A stretch of DNA of 64,000 nucleotides from Lumbricus rubellus (GCA_945859605.1 OX243818.1:33462507-33526506), one strand, 5' to 3'; positions 9,930 through 22,322 are shown, counted from the stretch's first letter. Notes: generated by a model from the sequence alone, not told the origin. Numbers and translations: made by a program.

Positions 9930-10682
9930 CTTTACTATACCTAGACTTTGCTATATTATTCTCTTTTATGCTATAGGCCTTCTATGTTATAGGGCCTACT
10001 AGGCCTAATTACGATTTATAAAGCGCCTTTCGCGCTACAAACATATATACAGGCCCTATAGCTATAGGCCTACTATGATCTACCAAGAAGAGTCTGAAGG
10101 ACTTCTGCCTCAAACGGTGTCATACATTTTTTTAAATGTAGAATTCAGTAGAACATTGATTTGCTGCTGTTAAGAAACCGATTAGCCTACCAGGCAATTC
10201 ATAATCACCTATTTTCTCATATAATTATTATCACATCAGCAAATAGTGCGTTCAAAATTGTAGTTGCAACACCGTTTAAAAAAAATTATTTTCCCCATTT
10301 ATTGACATAAACTTAGGCTAGGCCTAGGCCTATAGAACTCCGCCACTGGTTGCACTCTGCCAGTGCCAGTCCCAAGCCTGGATAAAGGCGTATTAAAGGG
10401 TGTCGCTAATGGTCTTTGTTACCCAAAAGTGACGTTAAACTGCAACTACACACGCTAGGCCTATAACATATTTATGTGATCTCTGTAAAATTGTTATCGA
10501 TGAGCGACTATTAGAGATCTCTGAGACAACAGCAGAGTGCAATGGAGCGATTGTCCGATGTGCGGATCTGTAAGGACTAGGCCTATGTAAGCTAAGGAGA
10601 TTCAGACAACAATGAACCTCATCGTTGAAATGGTGTTGAATCGGCGGAAGCTAACGATCTTTTAAAATAGGTCAGAGTGAAA
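9930..10682. other. non-coding stretch rich in TAGGCCTA
   Basis: I see no gene. ATTTATAAAGCGCCTTTCGCGC at ~10015 resembles the LINE 3' tail in minus orientation. The 8-base palindrome TAGGCCTA and its pieces recur. Confidence 0.5.
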
Positions 10683-10688
10683 TTTATT
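10683..10688 (-). terminator. candidate poly(A) signal (AATAAA on minus)
   Basis: TTTATT on the plus strand, about 120 bases downstream of the stop of the CARD/NHL gene. Confidence 0.4.
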
Positions 10689-10807
10689 ATACCTATTATG
10701 CTTTTTAAAATTATCAGCCCAATATGTCTAAGTACTTTCCTTGGGTTTAATCGGAAATTTCTGAAGCGATATGTAGCCTAACATAATTATATTTGAGAAA
10801 AGTCCGT

Positions 10808-11736
10808 TCATATCCGACTCAGAGTGTAGATATTAATTGCTTCTCGTAAATAGAAATCTCTTCCTCCGACGATCAGTTGCTTCTGTTCTTCGTCGTAATA
10901 CAATCTCTGTGGCCATCGAATCTTCGTCTCTTCTTCGTCTTCTTTCGTTGGACAAAGAATTCGATTCCATTTGAGATCGGAATCCAAGAGAATCACTCTC
11001 TGGTTCTCTCTGTCAGCCACAAACACTCGATCGTCTGAATCGAGTGACAGATAAAAGGGATCGTTCAGTTTTTGTGTTTCATTCGAAGGAGTAAAACGAC
11101 GGATGACCATCTGTCCATCTCTGGTCAACTCACTAGCAACGCATTTCGTTACCCTATTTCTCCCATTTGACAAACTCCCTTCTCCTTCTCCCTCAGCGTA
11201 ATTTTCCAAGCACTCGTGGATGATGATGAAATTCCCGATGGATGTTTCCACCGCGTGACGAGGTTCGCCCATGTCCGTTGGTAATCGCATGGATCGAATA
11301 AATCGTGCGTCTGATTTTAAGTCTGATCCGTAGATCATTAGAATCGACTCAGTGACCACCAACAGTTGACCATAACTGGACACTGACAGATGCAATGGCT
11401 TATAATCAGTGGTCAGCCATTTGATGATTTTATGCTGGTCACCTGTTGCTCTTGTTATCCTCCATACGCAGCTCTCTCCATAGTCAGACACGTAGAGACA
11501 GTTTTCCTTTTCACTCGACGCAATGTCTCGCGGATATTTAATCTCTTTTATTGCGATTGTTCTCTGCAGACGAAATGGATTTCGATCTTCAAAGACACGA
11601 ATCTCAGTAGAAAATGAAGATCGTATTGATCGACACAAAACGTAGATTTCATTTCGTAGTTTCGTCACTCCCCACACAGCTTCGAATTTTCCGATATCGA
11701 TCCTCTCGATGAAATTGACGGAAGTTGGACAGAAAA
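10808..11736 (-). CDS. exon 8 of the 10.8-19.8 kb gene: NHL-type beta-propeller
   Basis: The whole propeller is one 929-base exon with acceptor CTTTAACTTTAG|TTTTC. Repeated blade motifs: WGVTKLRNEIYVLCRS, CLYVSDYGESCVWRI, PLHLSVSSYGQLLVVTE, FYLSLDSDDRVFVADRENQR and RWPQRLYYDEEQKQLIVGG. These fit the six-bladed NHL type found in TRIM/NHL and in many lineage-specific invertebrate proteins. Confidence 0.75.
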
Positions 11737-14700
11737 CTAAAGTTAAAGAAGATAAATAATTATTATTGGTACACAAACACTTGATTATGAGTATCACCTC
11801 TTAGAATGTTTGCAATGAGACGTTTTACATTTATTACTTAATAATCATAGTCCAAGCTATTAAACTAATTAGATTGGCAATGCTTAGAGTTTTTTAAATT
11901 AAAATTCAAGAAACTACATGTATATGTATACATATAATTATATATATATATATATCATTCTACAGTAACTACTATTGTTAACGGATAATTAGTGTTATAT
12001 ATACATGTACACTGCTAAAAAGAAGAACTAAGCGCATTTTTGTTTACTTAATTTATTGAATATAATTATGACTTCCGCGCTTCCCTATTTCATTCTTAAT
12101 TTTTTTATTTGACCGGCTTACTTTACATTTAGTTTTCTTTCAGTCCTTTTTCTCTCACTGTTAATCTGAAACTACGCATTAATTTAACCATCAGAAACTG
12201 ATTTTTATGAAGCTCTGTGTTTATCTGTAAAATAAAGATATTTCTGAAAAACTCGTCCATCGTATGCATGCTATTTCTCAACCGTTTAATTGGCTGTTTA
12301 TATCCAAGTGCCTGATGAACTCCATTGTTTTCTTTGCTAATAATTCTTTTCATATTATTCGCTTTTCACATGAACAGCGCTCACGGATTTCAATAAAATG
12401 TAGCCTATATAGACCCTATATGCAATGTTTATGCATATGATGACTTTTGTGACTTTTTTGCAAATGGTGTCTCCTGTTGAACTTTGGTTTTTCCTCATAA
12501 TTCGACTCCGTTTCACTTAATTGGTCTACGTGTGGCTTCATCTGATTATCCGTATCGTTGCCCATCAATCATTCAGACTAAATCTACTGTATAGTTGGTC
12601 TTCGATGCTTTCACAATAATTTGTTTATTTTGACTTTATGAATTTATGACCTTTTCACTTGACACCAATCTTTCTAATTTCAATAAACGCCCGTTTACTT
12701 GCCATTCATTCTCAGCTCTCTTTCAGTTTATTAATGTTTGCGTCAAATAAACCTGATATCTCACTTATCATAATCACGTTCGTGCCAGCCTACGCACTTT
12801 CCTTTTCGCTACCTAACACTGATATCATCATTGTCTCGCTATTCGTCTGCTTTATCAAATGCCGATCTCACCATGGACCGTATACATAGCTTATATACTT
12901 GCGTTTCCATCTTTTTCACATTTACAATGCATTTGCAATATGTCTCCAACTCACACCCGTCTTCTGTTTTCCTAGCATGTCCTTAGTTTTGATCATATTA
13001 TAAAATTATTTTAACATATAGGCAGGGGCGGATCCAGGGGGCCAATCCGGCCATGCCCCCCCATTTCAAACTGCCATGGGACGTGGCCCCCCCCCCCCAT
13101 TTGGTCTGAAATTATCAATACGAATATGGGTTGAGAACTAAAAAAAGGTCATCAACTTTTTTGGCGGATGAAATGGTATGATTTTCCCAAAATATTTGGC
13201 GAACTTTCAAAAAACTTTTCTTTTTTCCCGTCCAAGATCTAAGATTTTGGCCCCCCCCCTTGAAACAGTTCTGGATCCGCCACTGCATATAGGCCTATTA
13301 ACATCATATATTATTATTATTAACTAGGCTATATTTCAGCTGTGTTATGGTTGATTATGTTTTGTTTTAAGTGTCCATAATAAAGAGAACTTGCCAATTG
13401 TTTTCTCGAATTCATTACCATCGATGTTGATCAGTTTAGATTCGATTATTTTCAAAGAAGATGGCGAGATAGTACCAAGACCAAACAACATATCTCTAAG
13501 CTGATTCGATTCGTAAAACCTTTGAATAAATCCAATGGCTGCTTGTGAATGACACCAGATCCAAACGACCAGAGTCTGTCTGTCCAATTGAGAGTTGAGA
13601 ATTTCGATTCCCTCCTCCTTCAGTTGACTGATGAACTGATCTGTTTTGTGTGATCTTGTTTTCGTTCTGTTTCGAAGATTCTCAATATTTTGATGAAGAA
13701 TCTCTGTTTCAACGGATGTCGTACAATTTCCACCACAACTTTGCACTTCGACTTTTATTACACCTGCAAGAAAAAAAGAGAAGGAATTTCATATGTCGGA
13801 CTTATCTCGTAGACGTAATTTTATTCAAATGCAGATGAATACAATCAATTAGACCTATAATCGAGTTAAGCATGAAAATATAGCCTAATGAATTGTGTTA
13901 GTTTCCAGTTGCGTACGTGATCATTTCTGGTTAACTTGACGACTTGACATTGGACATTTTGTATGGATTAGATCATTAGGAAAATTCGCAACTGGAAAAT
14001 ATCGCAACGAACATGAATGCGCCAAAAAATCATGATTATTATAGCCTACTTAAAGCGGCTATTATTATTTAAGAATTTGCGTAAAATAGGTCCACAATTA
14101 GGCCCACCAGGATGGTTAAAGTGCATATATGTCAACGATTTAGGACCAACGCTAAGATGAAGATCACGAATCCGGAAAGCTGATGGCAGTGAACTTAAGC
14201 CTAGACCTATAGGCCCTACATACTGTGTATCGATCGAGCGTGCGAAAAAATAAAATCTCCAGCTCCCAACGGGTGGTTAAGACAGACAGCTGACAGGAGG
14301 AATCTAGTCTATAATTTTGACCTGACCACTGACCAGATTATGAAGTGTGAGTGCATGGAAAGTACATGTACAAGTCAGCAGAGTAGGATGATTCAGCGTG
14401 CTTTCTACCAGAAGTGATCAGTTTCAACTTTAAATATTATAATCTTAGTCATTACTGGACATATTTATGGAATAGGCCTACATCGTTTAAACAGTATCTT
14501 TAATAAAAGTTAACTGCAGTTGCATGCGAGTGTATGTTTGATGCAACCTGCGGTTTATCACGGGGAAATGTTTTTTCGTTCGAGTGCCCATGAGCAACGT
14601 GTCACATTGTTTGTACTACGATCCTCAAAACTTCAGGTAGTCCCCCATTGTATCATATTATAGTAGGCCTACAACCTATTTGCTGAAAACTATACATTAG

Positions 14701-17700
14701 GCTTAGACAAGTATCACTTGACTTTTCACAAGTGGACCTATTGTCCGCTTGAAACCTACTTGAGCTGTGATATTGATTTATACATTGACTCACAGCCTGG
14801 TAGGCGTAGGCGTATATAGCCTATAGCCTACCTAATACGATAAGCTATATCCATCAATAAAATTGGCTAATTCGATAGAGAATTATTGTATATCCAATAT
14901 AATTATGTCGAAATATGCATTTTCACGAAATATTTTTATCCCCCGATAATAATCGTATCTCCCAGATGAAGAGTATAGTAAAGGTCACATCCGCGATTCC
15001 GCGTGTGCTATAGATTTTGCATATTAACTTCCATTTGCTTTTTTTAAGCATTGCCACTAATAGCTAGGTGTGTTTATTTCTATCAGCAAACTTTGTTTGC
15101 TTTTAGAACACTGAGAACATTTAGAACGCTTCGAAACATCTAGAATCACTAAATAAATTCGAGTTGCGTTGCTTTGAGCATTGCTTAGGACACTAAAACA
15201 ATGAGAATCATATAAAATTTTGATTACATCATTTTATTCCCATCATACGCATTTTTCATTAGTTTGGGTAGAATGGTTTCTTCCCCGAATACTCTATACC
15301 TGGTATAATCCATCCACCCGGACAGCTTTAGAGGGGATAGAATATCCCGTGACACCTGTCATTATGTTGTTCGATATCCAATCTAAAACGATGAACAATG
15401 AATGATCGTGTAGATAAGATTTGATTGCAAACCTCCTCCGTTTTCCATGACTCTCGCCACTGTCTTCTGATCGGTTTGTCGAAGAGATTTGATGAAATTT
15501 GAAAACTGAATCTCGTTGAAGGATCTCATGACGTACAGAAGTTCAGCGTTCTTGTCTCGTTTTGAATGTTGACGTTGGATGAATTGACCTTGCTCTTCCG
15601 TTATGTAGTCTAAGGACAACAGCGAATCAATTATCTCCTCATTCGGTTCAATATTTTCCAAGAGATAATTTCGGTTGTTCCTAATGATTGCAAATCTTTT
15701 CCGGGTTTTTTCGTAGAAATCTGAAATACCATGTCAGTAGATGTACTATTAAATTCGTCGGAATTTGATGAGTAGCCTATAATATTATTATCATAGGTTA
15801 TTGTTTTCTTGCAAATTACACCGTATCATCAGTGGCGAAACATATGTCCAAAGTAAATCACCAACCTCTTGAACCTGTAAGTTTTAGACTAATCAGAGAT
15901 CGATAAAGTTGAGGATGATTCAACTTGAAGCCAACAGCCAATTAAGTCAGGGTGGATAGACATTCCATTCCTCTTCCTTAGTGTATCATCTTCCCACCGA
16001 CAGTGTATTGTCAGTGTATTCATCACAGCTGAGTTGGCTATGAAGTGCTTGTGGAGCAGAAACCTCAACCAAATTTCTGACATGGCGGGGATTTGAATTC
16101 CCGACCTCTCAATTAACAATCCAGATCGCTAATCACTGCACTATCAAGCACCCCTTAAACAAATAGCCACTAAATAGGAAACCTGCGCCTCTGTCTTTGC
16201 AACTTTTGCTACGGCCACTGCGCTCTTGAAGTACCCTACTTCAGTAGCTTTGCAATCGGAAAATTTCGTTATGCTGACGACAGTTGATTCAGATGTAATT
16301 ATTATAGGCTACACTTGAGTGCTAGACACAACGCATCCTTCTTTGCCCAATCTCTCACTTTCCACTTCGAAGTGCTGAAGCAAAATTGAAGTTCACGGTA
16401 TAAGTCGTATTCGATCTGAACTCGTATGAATTTCTTTTTTCAACTTTACTTTTTACTTCCTTTCAGTCTTGTTCTGAATTACAAAGTCTCTCAGTTGACT
16501 GAAGAATAATTTATTGTTAATGCTCCGCATTAAAAGAATTCTCCATTAATTAAGTAGCCTAAAATGCAACGCACTGGGCGATTGTTTCTTCCTTAGCCTA
16601 AATCAGGTTCGAGAAAAGTTAATGAGTAGCCTAATACTTAGCCTACCTGTCAGTCGGAACCAAATTCTTTTCTTGAATCTTCGTTTTGTTATTCGTTGAA
16701 GCCAACAGAAATCCACAGATGCCAAGGAACTGATGACGTTTTCGTCTCTGTGATGACATGCTGACGAATTCAATATCCAATGCAGAATTGAATTTTCCAA
16801 GACAATGTCCAACAAGTCGAGTGGAAGTGCATCAAGCTAAAATTAAAACAAACTCGCACTCAAGGGATTGAAATTGCGGTAACAGTTGTGAGCGGTGTTC
16901 TACTTAGATATAATCTAACTCTTGACACAGTCGTGTAGGCTAATCATATTTAATACAAAAAGAGGATTCTAGAATAATCGTGGCTATTCGATGCAAAATG
17001 GTGCATATTCTAATCAAGTTTGAAATCGGAAATATTTAAAGAGCAAAATAAGATGATTTCTCGAAATTTATTTCCGTAGGCGTTTATTGTTCTGTCGCAA
17101 GTTGCTGGATAAACTTCACAGGCCTACCGTTGTGTTAGATCTTTCTTCATCTTTATCTGCATAAAAAATGTAGAGATATAGCCTATTTCCCCCAAATAGT
17201 TTTATAAGCATAAATTACAAGTTACTGTCTACTCACACGTAGGTTAATCCACAAATTAAATATCCAGTAATATTGATTTATGATGTTTACACTAGAATTG
17301 GACAGATAAGAACCGGCAACCAACAACTAGGTCCTATCTAAAAGTGAAAGTTCAGATATGAAGATCAGAAGACCAATTTTGTGTGTTCATCATATTAAGT
17401 TCAATTTATTTCTAGGACCCTTTACTTTCAGCTTAGGTTATCGTTTAAAGTTTAGTCTCTCTATGCAAGTTAACAGATAAAGAGACTGTGGAATATGACT
17501 GACGCTGTTCAATGAATGATCTCTGGTTCCTAGTCTATGATATCAACACTTTAGGTACTTACCTATTACAACACGATTCCTTGGTACAAATCCGGTATGA
17601 CCACTTTCCAGATTCATCATCATCCACCAGCCTACTTTTTCGCTGGAAAGAAAATTAAGACAACAATATATTAAATTGGAACAGCACTTTCAGCCACTAT

Positions 17701-19754
17701 TTAATTTTCTTTTCAAACATAATAATTACGAATTATTTTACTTCTAGGGCCGATGTGTGATCTTGAGAATAAACAGTAGGCTATTTCAACTATGGCTCAT
17801 GAGTCATAACGGTAATCTATCTGCAAATTGCAAAACACATTCCTAGGCTGTAAGCTTAGTTCAATTGACTGCAAAAATGTTTGCAAATAAATGTCAAAAT
17901 TATTGTTTTGACATTGTTAATGAGAATATTTTTGGTGTTTAGAGACGAATTCCATTTTTTAAACAAATGATCAATTATTGAGTAGGATATTGCAATAAAG
18001 ATTTAATTTAACTTCCATAGAAATTATTATAAACCGTAGGCTCTACCCAATGTTTGCCGGAGGCAGTGCCTGCATTTTGTCTCCTCTTTTAAATGCAAGC
18101 ACCACTGCATAAGGATCAACTGTTTTCGAATGAGACCTGTCATAAAAACGACTCGTTTTTCGAAGAACGTCATCTTTGTTCTGCCTGTTCAGTCCTAGCT
18201 TCTGCGCCACAGTTTCCAACTCATCGAAATTGAGAGACTCTTCTTGATTTTGTTTGTTTGATCTTTCTTCTCCTCTTGTGTAGCCATCGTTTTCTAGCAT
18301 CATCATTTCATCCGTCGGATTCATCAGCTCAACCTCATCAAATTCACTCATATGATCATCATTTTCTCTGGTGTATACCATTTCCATGCCTTCAAATTCT
18401 ATGTTGTCGGGGTCTTTCAGTTCAAGGTCCTCAATTTCTTGCCGTTGTCGTTCATTTAGATCCAGCATGTCACAATGTCTGTGGTCGATTTGATTCGTGT
18501 GCTGTATACAATCCACTAATTGTTCTGTCTGTAAAGTATTGTCGAGTCCTGTTTCCTCTGATCTTTTCTTCATCAGTATTCGACCTTGTAGAAAATACTT
18601 CAGCTCCACTTTCTCCCTGCAGGTCATCTGTCTCGGATCAAAGTCGTGAACTGCGCGCACTTGAATTATTTCTTCTGAAATCGATAATCACAGGAAAGTC
18701 TTAGTATAATGATCTACATAATTCTTAGAAGGACGACGAGAATCAGAATAAATGCAAAGGTCAAGCTAATAAGCTACCATAGGCTAATTGCAAAGAGATA
18801 AGGTGCTGTTTGCAAAGCGGTGATAGTAGTGATGTTTGGGATTGACTACAAGTGATTGAATGGGTGGGGGCAATATCTATCCATTCCTACTAGGGACAAA
18901 CATCCGAGGAAGCTTAGAGCGAACGTCGACGACTATAACATCACAGATGGAATAAATAATAATCAGAGTTTATGGCTTTAGATGGCGCTATAGAGTATAA
19001 TAGAGTCATCAATGCCGTCCTTCAATTAAGCTCGTGTACGATTATAGGCAATCTTACTTCTGCCGCCAATTCGAAGGTCCTCTAAATTTACGGTACCTAC
19101 ATGTATGTGCTTCCTCAGCGCCGTTTTCACGTTCCAATGAGATTGCCAATAATAATTATTGTAGCTAACGCTCGGAACAAGAGATCCAGAAACTAAGTTA
19201 TGTTCTGCCCAATCCTCATTCCCCTTGGCCTAAGAAATCATGCATGGGATAATAACGGTCCTATATAAAAATTGAATTTGACAATGGAAATTTGCAGTAT
19301 TATAGCTATAGGGATATATTGAATGCTGACAATATTTCCATGCACCAGCAAGTTTGAGATGAACCAAGCACAGCGTCGAGAACAATGAAGATTAATAATT
19401 ATTATCTAGTCGTCTGTTCTTATTTTGTGCATAATATGTGGCGTAAGATAGTTGTCCATTAATTAAGTCAATAGACCAATAGTTAAGGCACTGAAGGGCT
19501 TTGCAGAAAGGCATCGAGAGATGGCTATCAAACCGACTGCATGGGAAGGTGCAACTTATTACAATAAGTGTTCATCTGCGTGAATCAACAGTTAATAATA
19601 ATAATAATCTTCATTCGAAGGTGATGTTTGATGTCTGATGTCTGATGTTTGATGTTTGATGTCTGATGTTGGATGTTTCATGGTCAACGCAAAGCATGAA
19701 ATTTAATGATTTCTTAGGATTACCTTCAGCTGTTGGTATTGCGTTCGAAGCCAT
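10808..19754 (-). CDS. SH3 / F-box-like / CARD / NHL-type beta-propeller protein, 8 exons, 839 aa
   Basis: Assembled from GT-AG sites on the minus strand: 19754-19724, 18674-18047, 17642-17563, 17156-17128, 16836-16647, 15720-15433, 13763-13419, 11736-10808. The joined length is 2520 bases, all phases agree, stop TGA at 10810-10808. Residues ~184-246 are an SH3 domain (VVLAFKRGDKMQALPP, then VGWWMMMNLESGHTGFVPRN). Residues 257-319 look like an F-box (LDALPLDLLDIVLEN ... LASVDFCWLQRITKRRF). Residues ~320-415 are a CARD-type death fold (NRNYLLENIEPNEEIIDSLL, ITEEQGQFIQRQ, FSNFIKSLRQTDQ). Residues 416-530 are of unclear type. Residues ~531-839 are an NHL-type beta-propeller (YPRDIASSEKENCLYVSDYG, DDRVFVADRENQRVILLDSD). 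No membrane segment is seen, so probably cytosolic. The parts suggest an adaptor in immune or death signalling; this is inference. The exon 7 donor (GATG|GTAATG) and the 29-base exon 4 are the least certain junctions. Confidence 0.75.
13023..13285. mobile_element. hAT MITE, 263 bp, with perfect 8-bp target duplication
   Basis: Ends CAGGGGCGGATCCAG and (inverse) CAGTGGCGGATCCAG. CATATAGG flanks it on both sides (13015-13022 and 13286-13293), which is the 8-bp duplication made by hAT transposases. The interior has C-runs and no coding frame. It lies in the intron between exons 7 and 8 of the CARD/NHL gene. Confidence 0.9.
15433..15720 (-). CDS. exon 6 of the 10.8-19.8 kb gene: CARD domain
   Basis: Acceptor TGGTATTTCAG|ATTTC, donor GGAG|GTTTGC, phase 1 to phase 1. 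One exon encodes the complete death fold: an aromatic/basic first helix (FYEKTRKRFAIIRNN), the conserved LLENIEPNEEIIDSLLS start, ITEEQ, KRDKNAELLYVM and the last helix FIKSLRQTDQKTVARVM. The closest general pattern is the CARD family. A symmetric phase 1-1 exon could be shuffled between genes without changing the frame. Confidence 0.75.
15985..16157 (-). repeat. tRNA-derived SINE
   Basis: On the minus strand 16157-16085 resembles a tRNA: TAGTGCAGTGATTAGCG (A box) and GGGAATTCAAATCCCC (T-arm with B box) at 16102-16087. The body continues to ~15985. It lies in the intron between exons 5 and 6 of the CARD/NHL gene. The A and B boxes are good, but the acceptor stem does not pair well, so I do not call it a tRNA gene. 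Confidence 0.75.
19619..19680. repeat. (TGATGTY) minisatellite
   Basis: Repeats of GATGTCTGATGTTT immediately inside the first coding intron of the CARD/NHL gene, about 45 bases from its splice donor. Confidence 0.8.
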
Positions 19755-19799
19755 TTCTTTCGCAGTCGCTAAAACACAAAAAATAATAAGAATAACAAT

Positions 19800-21680
19800 G
19801 AAGTCGTTTTCGCAAATTACAAATTTCCAAAATGCTACTCAGGCCTAAGCTACCTAAGCTAAGTGCAGAGCACCAGCTTATTCAGGAGCGTTGCGTCGAA
19901 TCTGAGGGATGTCCGTCCAGAGAGCAATGTCTAGGTCTACTCTTAATTGTGCAGTGGAGATGCGAGTTCGGTTGCCAGAGACCGGAAAGAAAGACAGAGG
20001 TATAGAGACATATAGAGACAGATGGAGATACAGAAAATGAAAGACTAAAACGCCAGCATGGATGTGTTTCGAACTTTCGGTGAAGCCGAGAAAGCGCGAC
20101 CCATCGACTTGAAGTAGAAAGCTACATGTGGGGTGATGAGGTCAGGGTCTAAGTGAGTGGAGCTATTTCCGGAGCAAGAACTTATAGCAAATGTTATTCA
20201 GATTCAGATGAGGACTCGTTCCAGGGTTAAGAATTAAGCAGAGTAGGATGTGAATTGGTTGTAGAACACAAGAAGGAAAGTAGTTGCTTTTCAAAGAGAC
20301 CAATGTTTTAGTGTCAGAACATTGAGTGTCAATTGCGGTTGATTAGGCCTAGCCTATATGCATGCAGTGAGGCGAAGAGTTATCTTTCATAACAATCTCG
20401 AGTCAAAGCGCCGTTATTCCTGTTCCTCGTTGTTTTAGCAATGTAATATTTCAGATACATTCGACCCATGTGAAATGTAAAACTGAATTTACGGCTTACG
20501 TTTTCATTCACGTAGTTCTGTAGATTGTTGATCTAACACTTCTTATTGTATCCTACTTGCACGTGTCACTTAAAAATTAGAAGATTAGTCGAGATATCAG
20601 TAGGGCCTCGGCTAGGCCTAACTGAACCACAGGCTAATCATCACGAGATACAAAGCGTCATTGTGCGAAAGTCTTAAAATGTGACGCGTCTATAAACCAG
20701 TGCGAGACAAAGTTAACGATGATATTTGCAACATAAAGATCACACGTACAAACCAACCGGTGTTAACACAATACTTCAACAAGATATTATATCAAACGAG
20801 GGCACACTAGCTAAGTGCTTAGGCCTACATGTTTGAGCGAAAGCGGTCACATGTAGGCCTAAATATAGGCCTAGGCCTAAATATATCAATTTTAATCTAA
20901 TCAACTGTAGGCGTAGGCCCTCGTATCAAATTAGCCCGCAGTATTGAGCAATATGAGCATGCCGTTTTGCATCCGTATATCCAGACTTTTTGCTGCAATA
21001 GTGTTATCTCTAATGTCAGTCAAACAATGGGTGTGGCTTGTGACATGTTCTGGCCAATAATACTGTAACGTCATACGGTCATACTTCCAAAAGTTTCGTA
21101 TGACTACCCATGATAAGTAGGCAAACTTAATTAGCGCAAAAAGCGTTGATGACTATTATAGACAAGGAAGTCGTAGGCGGTGACACCAAACAATTAGTCA
21201 CTGTATAGAGGACTGGAATTTTCACAGCGCGTCTATGGATCGATATCAGAAGTCTAAGTCAAAGTTTGCGGAGGAGGTGGACCGTGGAGGCGCTGAAGAA
21301 TAACAATTTCCTTTGTTGAACAATCCGGTTGACATACAGCAACCGGTTACCGGTACAGCGTATACATGTATACATCTATATAAATAAAAATGAAACTTTC
21401 CAATAGTTCGTCGCATTACCACGCCGAAAGCTACGCACGGATTGTTGTGAAAATTTACCAAAACCTTCCATTCAAATAGCACCGTGTCTTAAGATGTTTT
21501 CACCCGAAAAAACGCAACCGTTTCCACAAAAAGTGAACTTTGCAATCCGTTCGTCCGCCATTTGCAAACTAAACACGTCCCACACGGCTGCAGAGATTTC
21601 ATAAACGCCGTCTCCAAACACAGCAAACGAAACATCAATGAGGTGGCGTGCTATGACGTCATAAGCGAGTCGCGATTAAT
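19800..21680. other. gene-free stretch upstream of the CARD/NHL gene
   Basis: No coding region or RNA gene is supported. TAGGCCTA-type motifs are dense (for example 20820-20880). A fragment at ~21306-21360 (GAACAATCCGGTTGACA, CAACCGGTTACCGG) matches the SINE end at 35240-35275. The promoter of the minus-strand gene should lie in 19.8-20.5 kb; no TATA box is convincing. Confidence 0.5.
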
Positions 21681-21683
21681 TTT

Positions 21684-22322
21684 CCAAAGAGGCCGCTTTT
21701 AGGCCTTTTCACAAAGCGGCCTTTGGGCTTGGAATGGACGCTGCGACGGAGGAAAGGAGCGGAGGGAGCGGGACAAAGACGGTGGGGAGGGAGCGGAGGG
21801 GGAGGGGAGGTGGAGGTCAAGAGGAAGGGGAAGAGGACGGAGGGGAAGGGAGAGGGGAAGGGAAGTGGGAGGGAGAGGGGGAGGGGGAAAGGGAAGGGAG
21901 GGAGAGAGGGAGAGGGAGGGGGAGGGGAGGGGGAGGGGAGGGGAGGGGAGGGGAGGGGAGGGGAGGGGAGGGGGAGGGGAGGGGAGGGGAGGGGAGGGGA
22001 GGGGAGGGGAGGGGAGGGGAGGGAGAGGGGGAGGGGAGGGGGAGGGAAGGGGGAGGGGGAGGGGAAGGGGAGGGGGAGGGGAGGGGAGGGGGAGGGGAGG
22101 GGGAGGGAGCGGAGAGGGAGGGGGAGGTGGAGGTCAAGGGGAGGGAAAAGGGGAGGGGGACGGAGGGGAAGGGGGAGGGGAGGGGAAGGGAGTGGGAGGG
22201 GAAGGGGGAGTGGGAGGGGAGGGAGAGGGGGAGGGAGAGGGAGGAGAGGGGAGGGAAGGGGGAGGGGGAGGGGGAGGGGAGCCTCTTTTCAGCCACAGCA
22301 AGGCGTGGCCGGGTTCAGCTAG
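21684..22322 (+). mobile_element. possible non-autonomous Helitron around a purine minisatellite
   Basis: A hairpin (CCAAAGAGGCCGCTTT at 21684-21699 with AAAGCGGCCTTTGG at 21713-21726) precedes ~550 bases of (GGGGA)/(GGGAGAGG) repeats on one strand (21745-22280). The right side has a stem GCCAC/GTGGC (22292-22309), nine bases, then CTAG at 22319-22322 followed by T. A hairpin just before CTRR-T is the Helitron 3' terminus. The 5' TC end is not identified. The long open frames here, on both strands, are products of the low-complexity DNA. Confidence 0.45.
21745..22280 (+). repeat. 550-bp purine (GGGGA)n tract
   Basis: Almost pure A/G on the plus strand. Mirror-symmetric polypurine tracts of this type can form triplex DNA (known property); in vivo relevance here is unknown. 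Confidence 0.95.

Noticed and set aside
12129..12889. Short ORFs in the intron between exons 7 and 8 of the CARD/NHL gene
   Set aside because: No splice signals that fit, no recognisable domain; exon 7 to 8 joins in phase without them.
16085..16157. True tRNA gene on the minus strand
   Set aside because: A and B boxes are present, but the acceptor stem does not pair and a SINE body follows.
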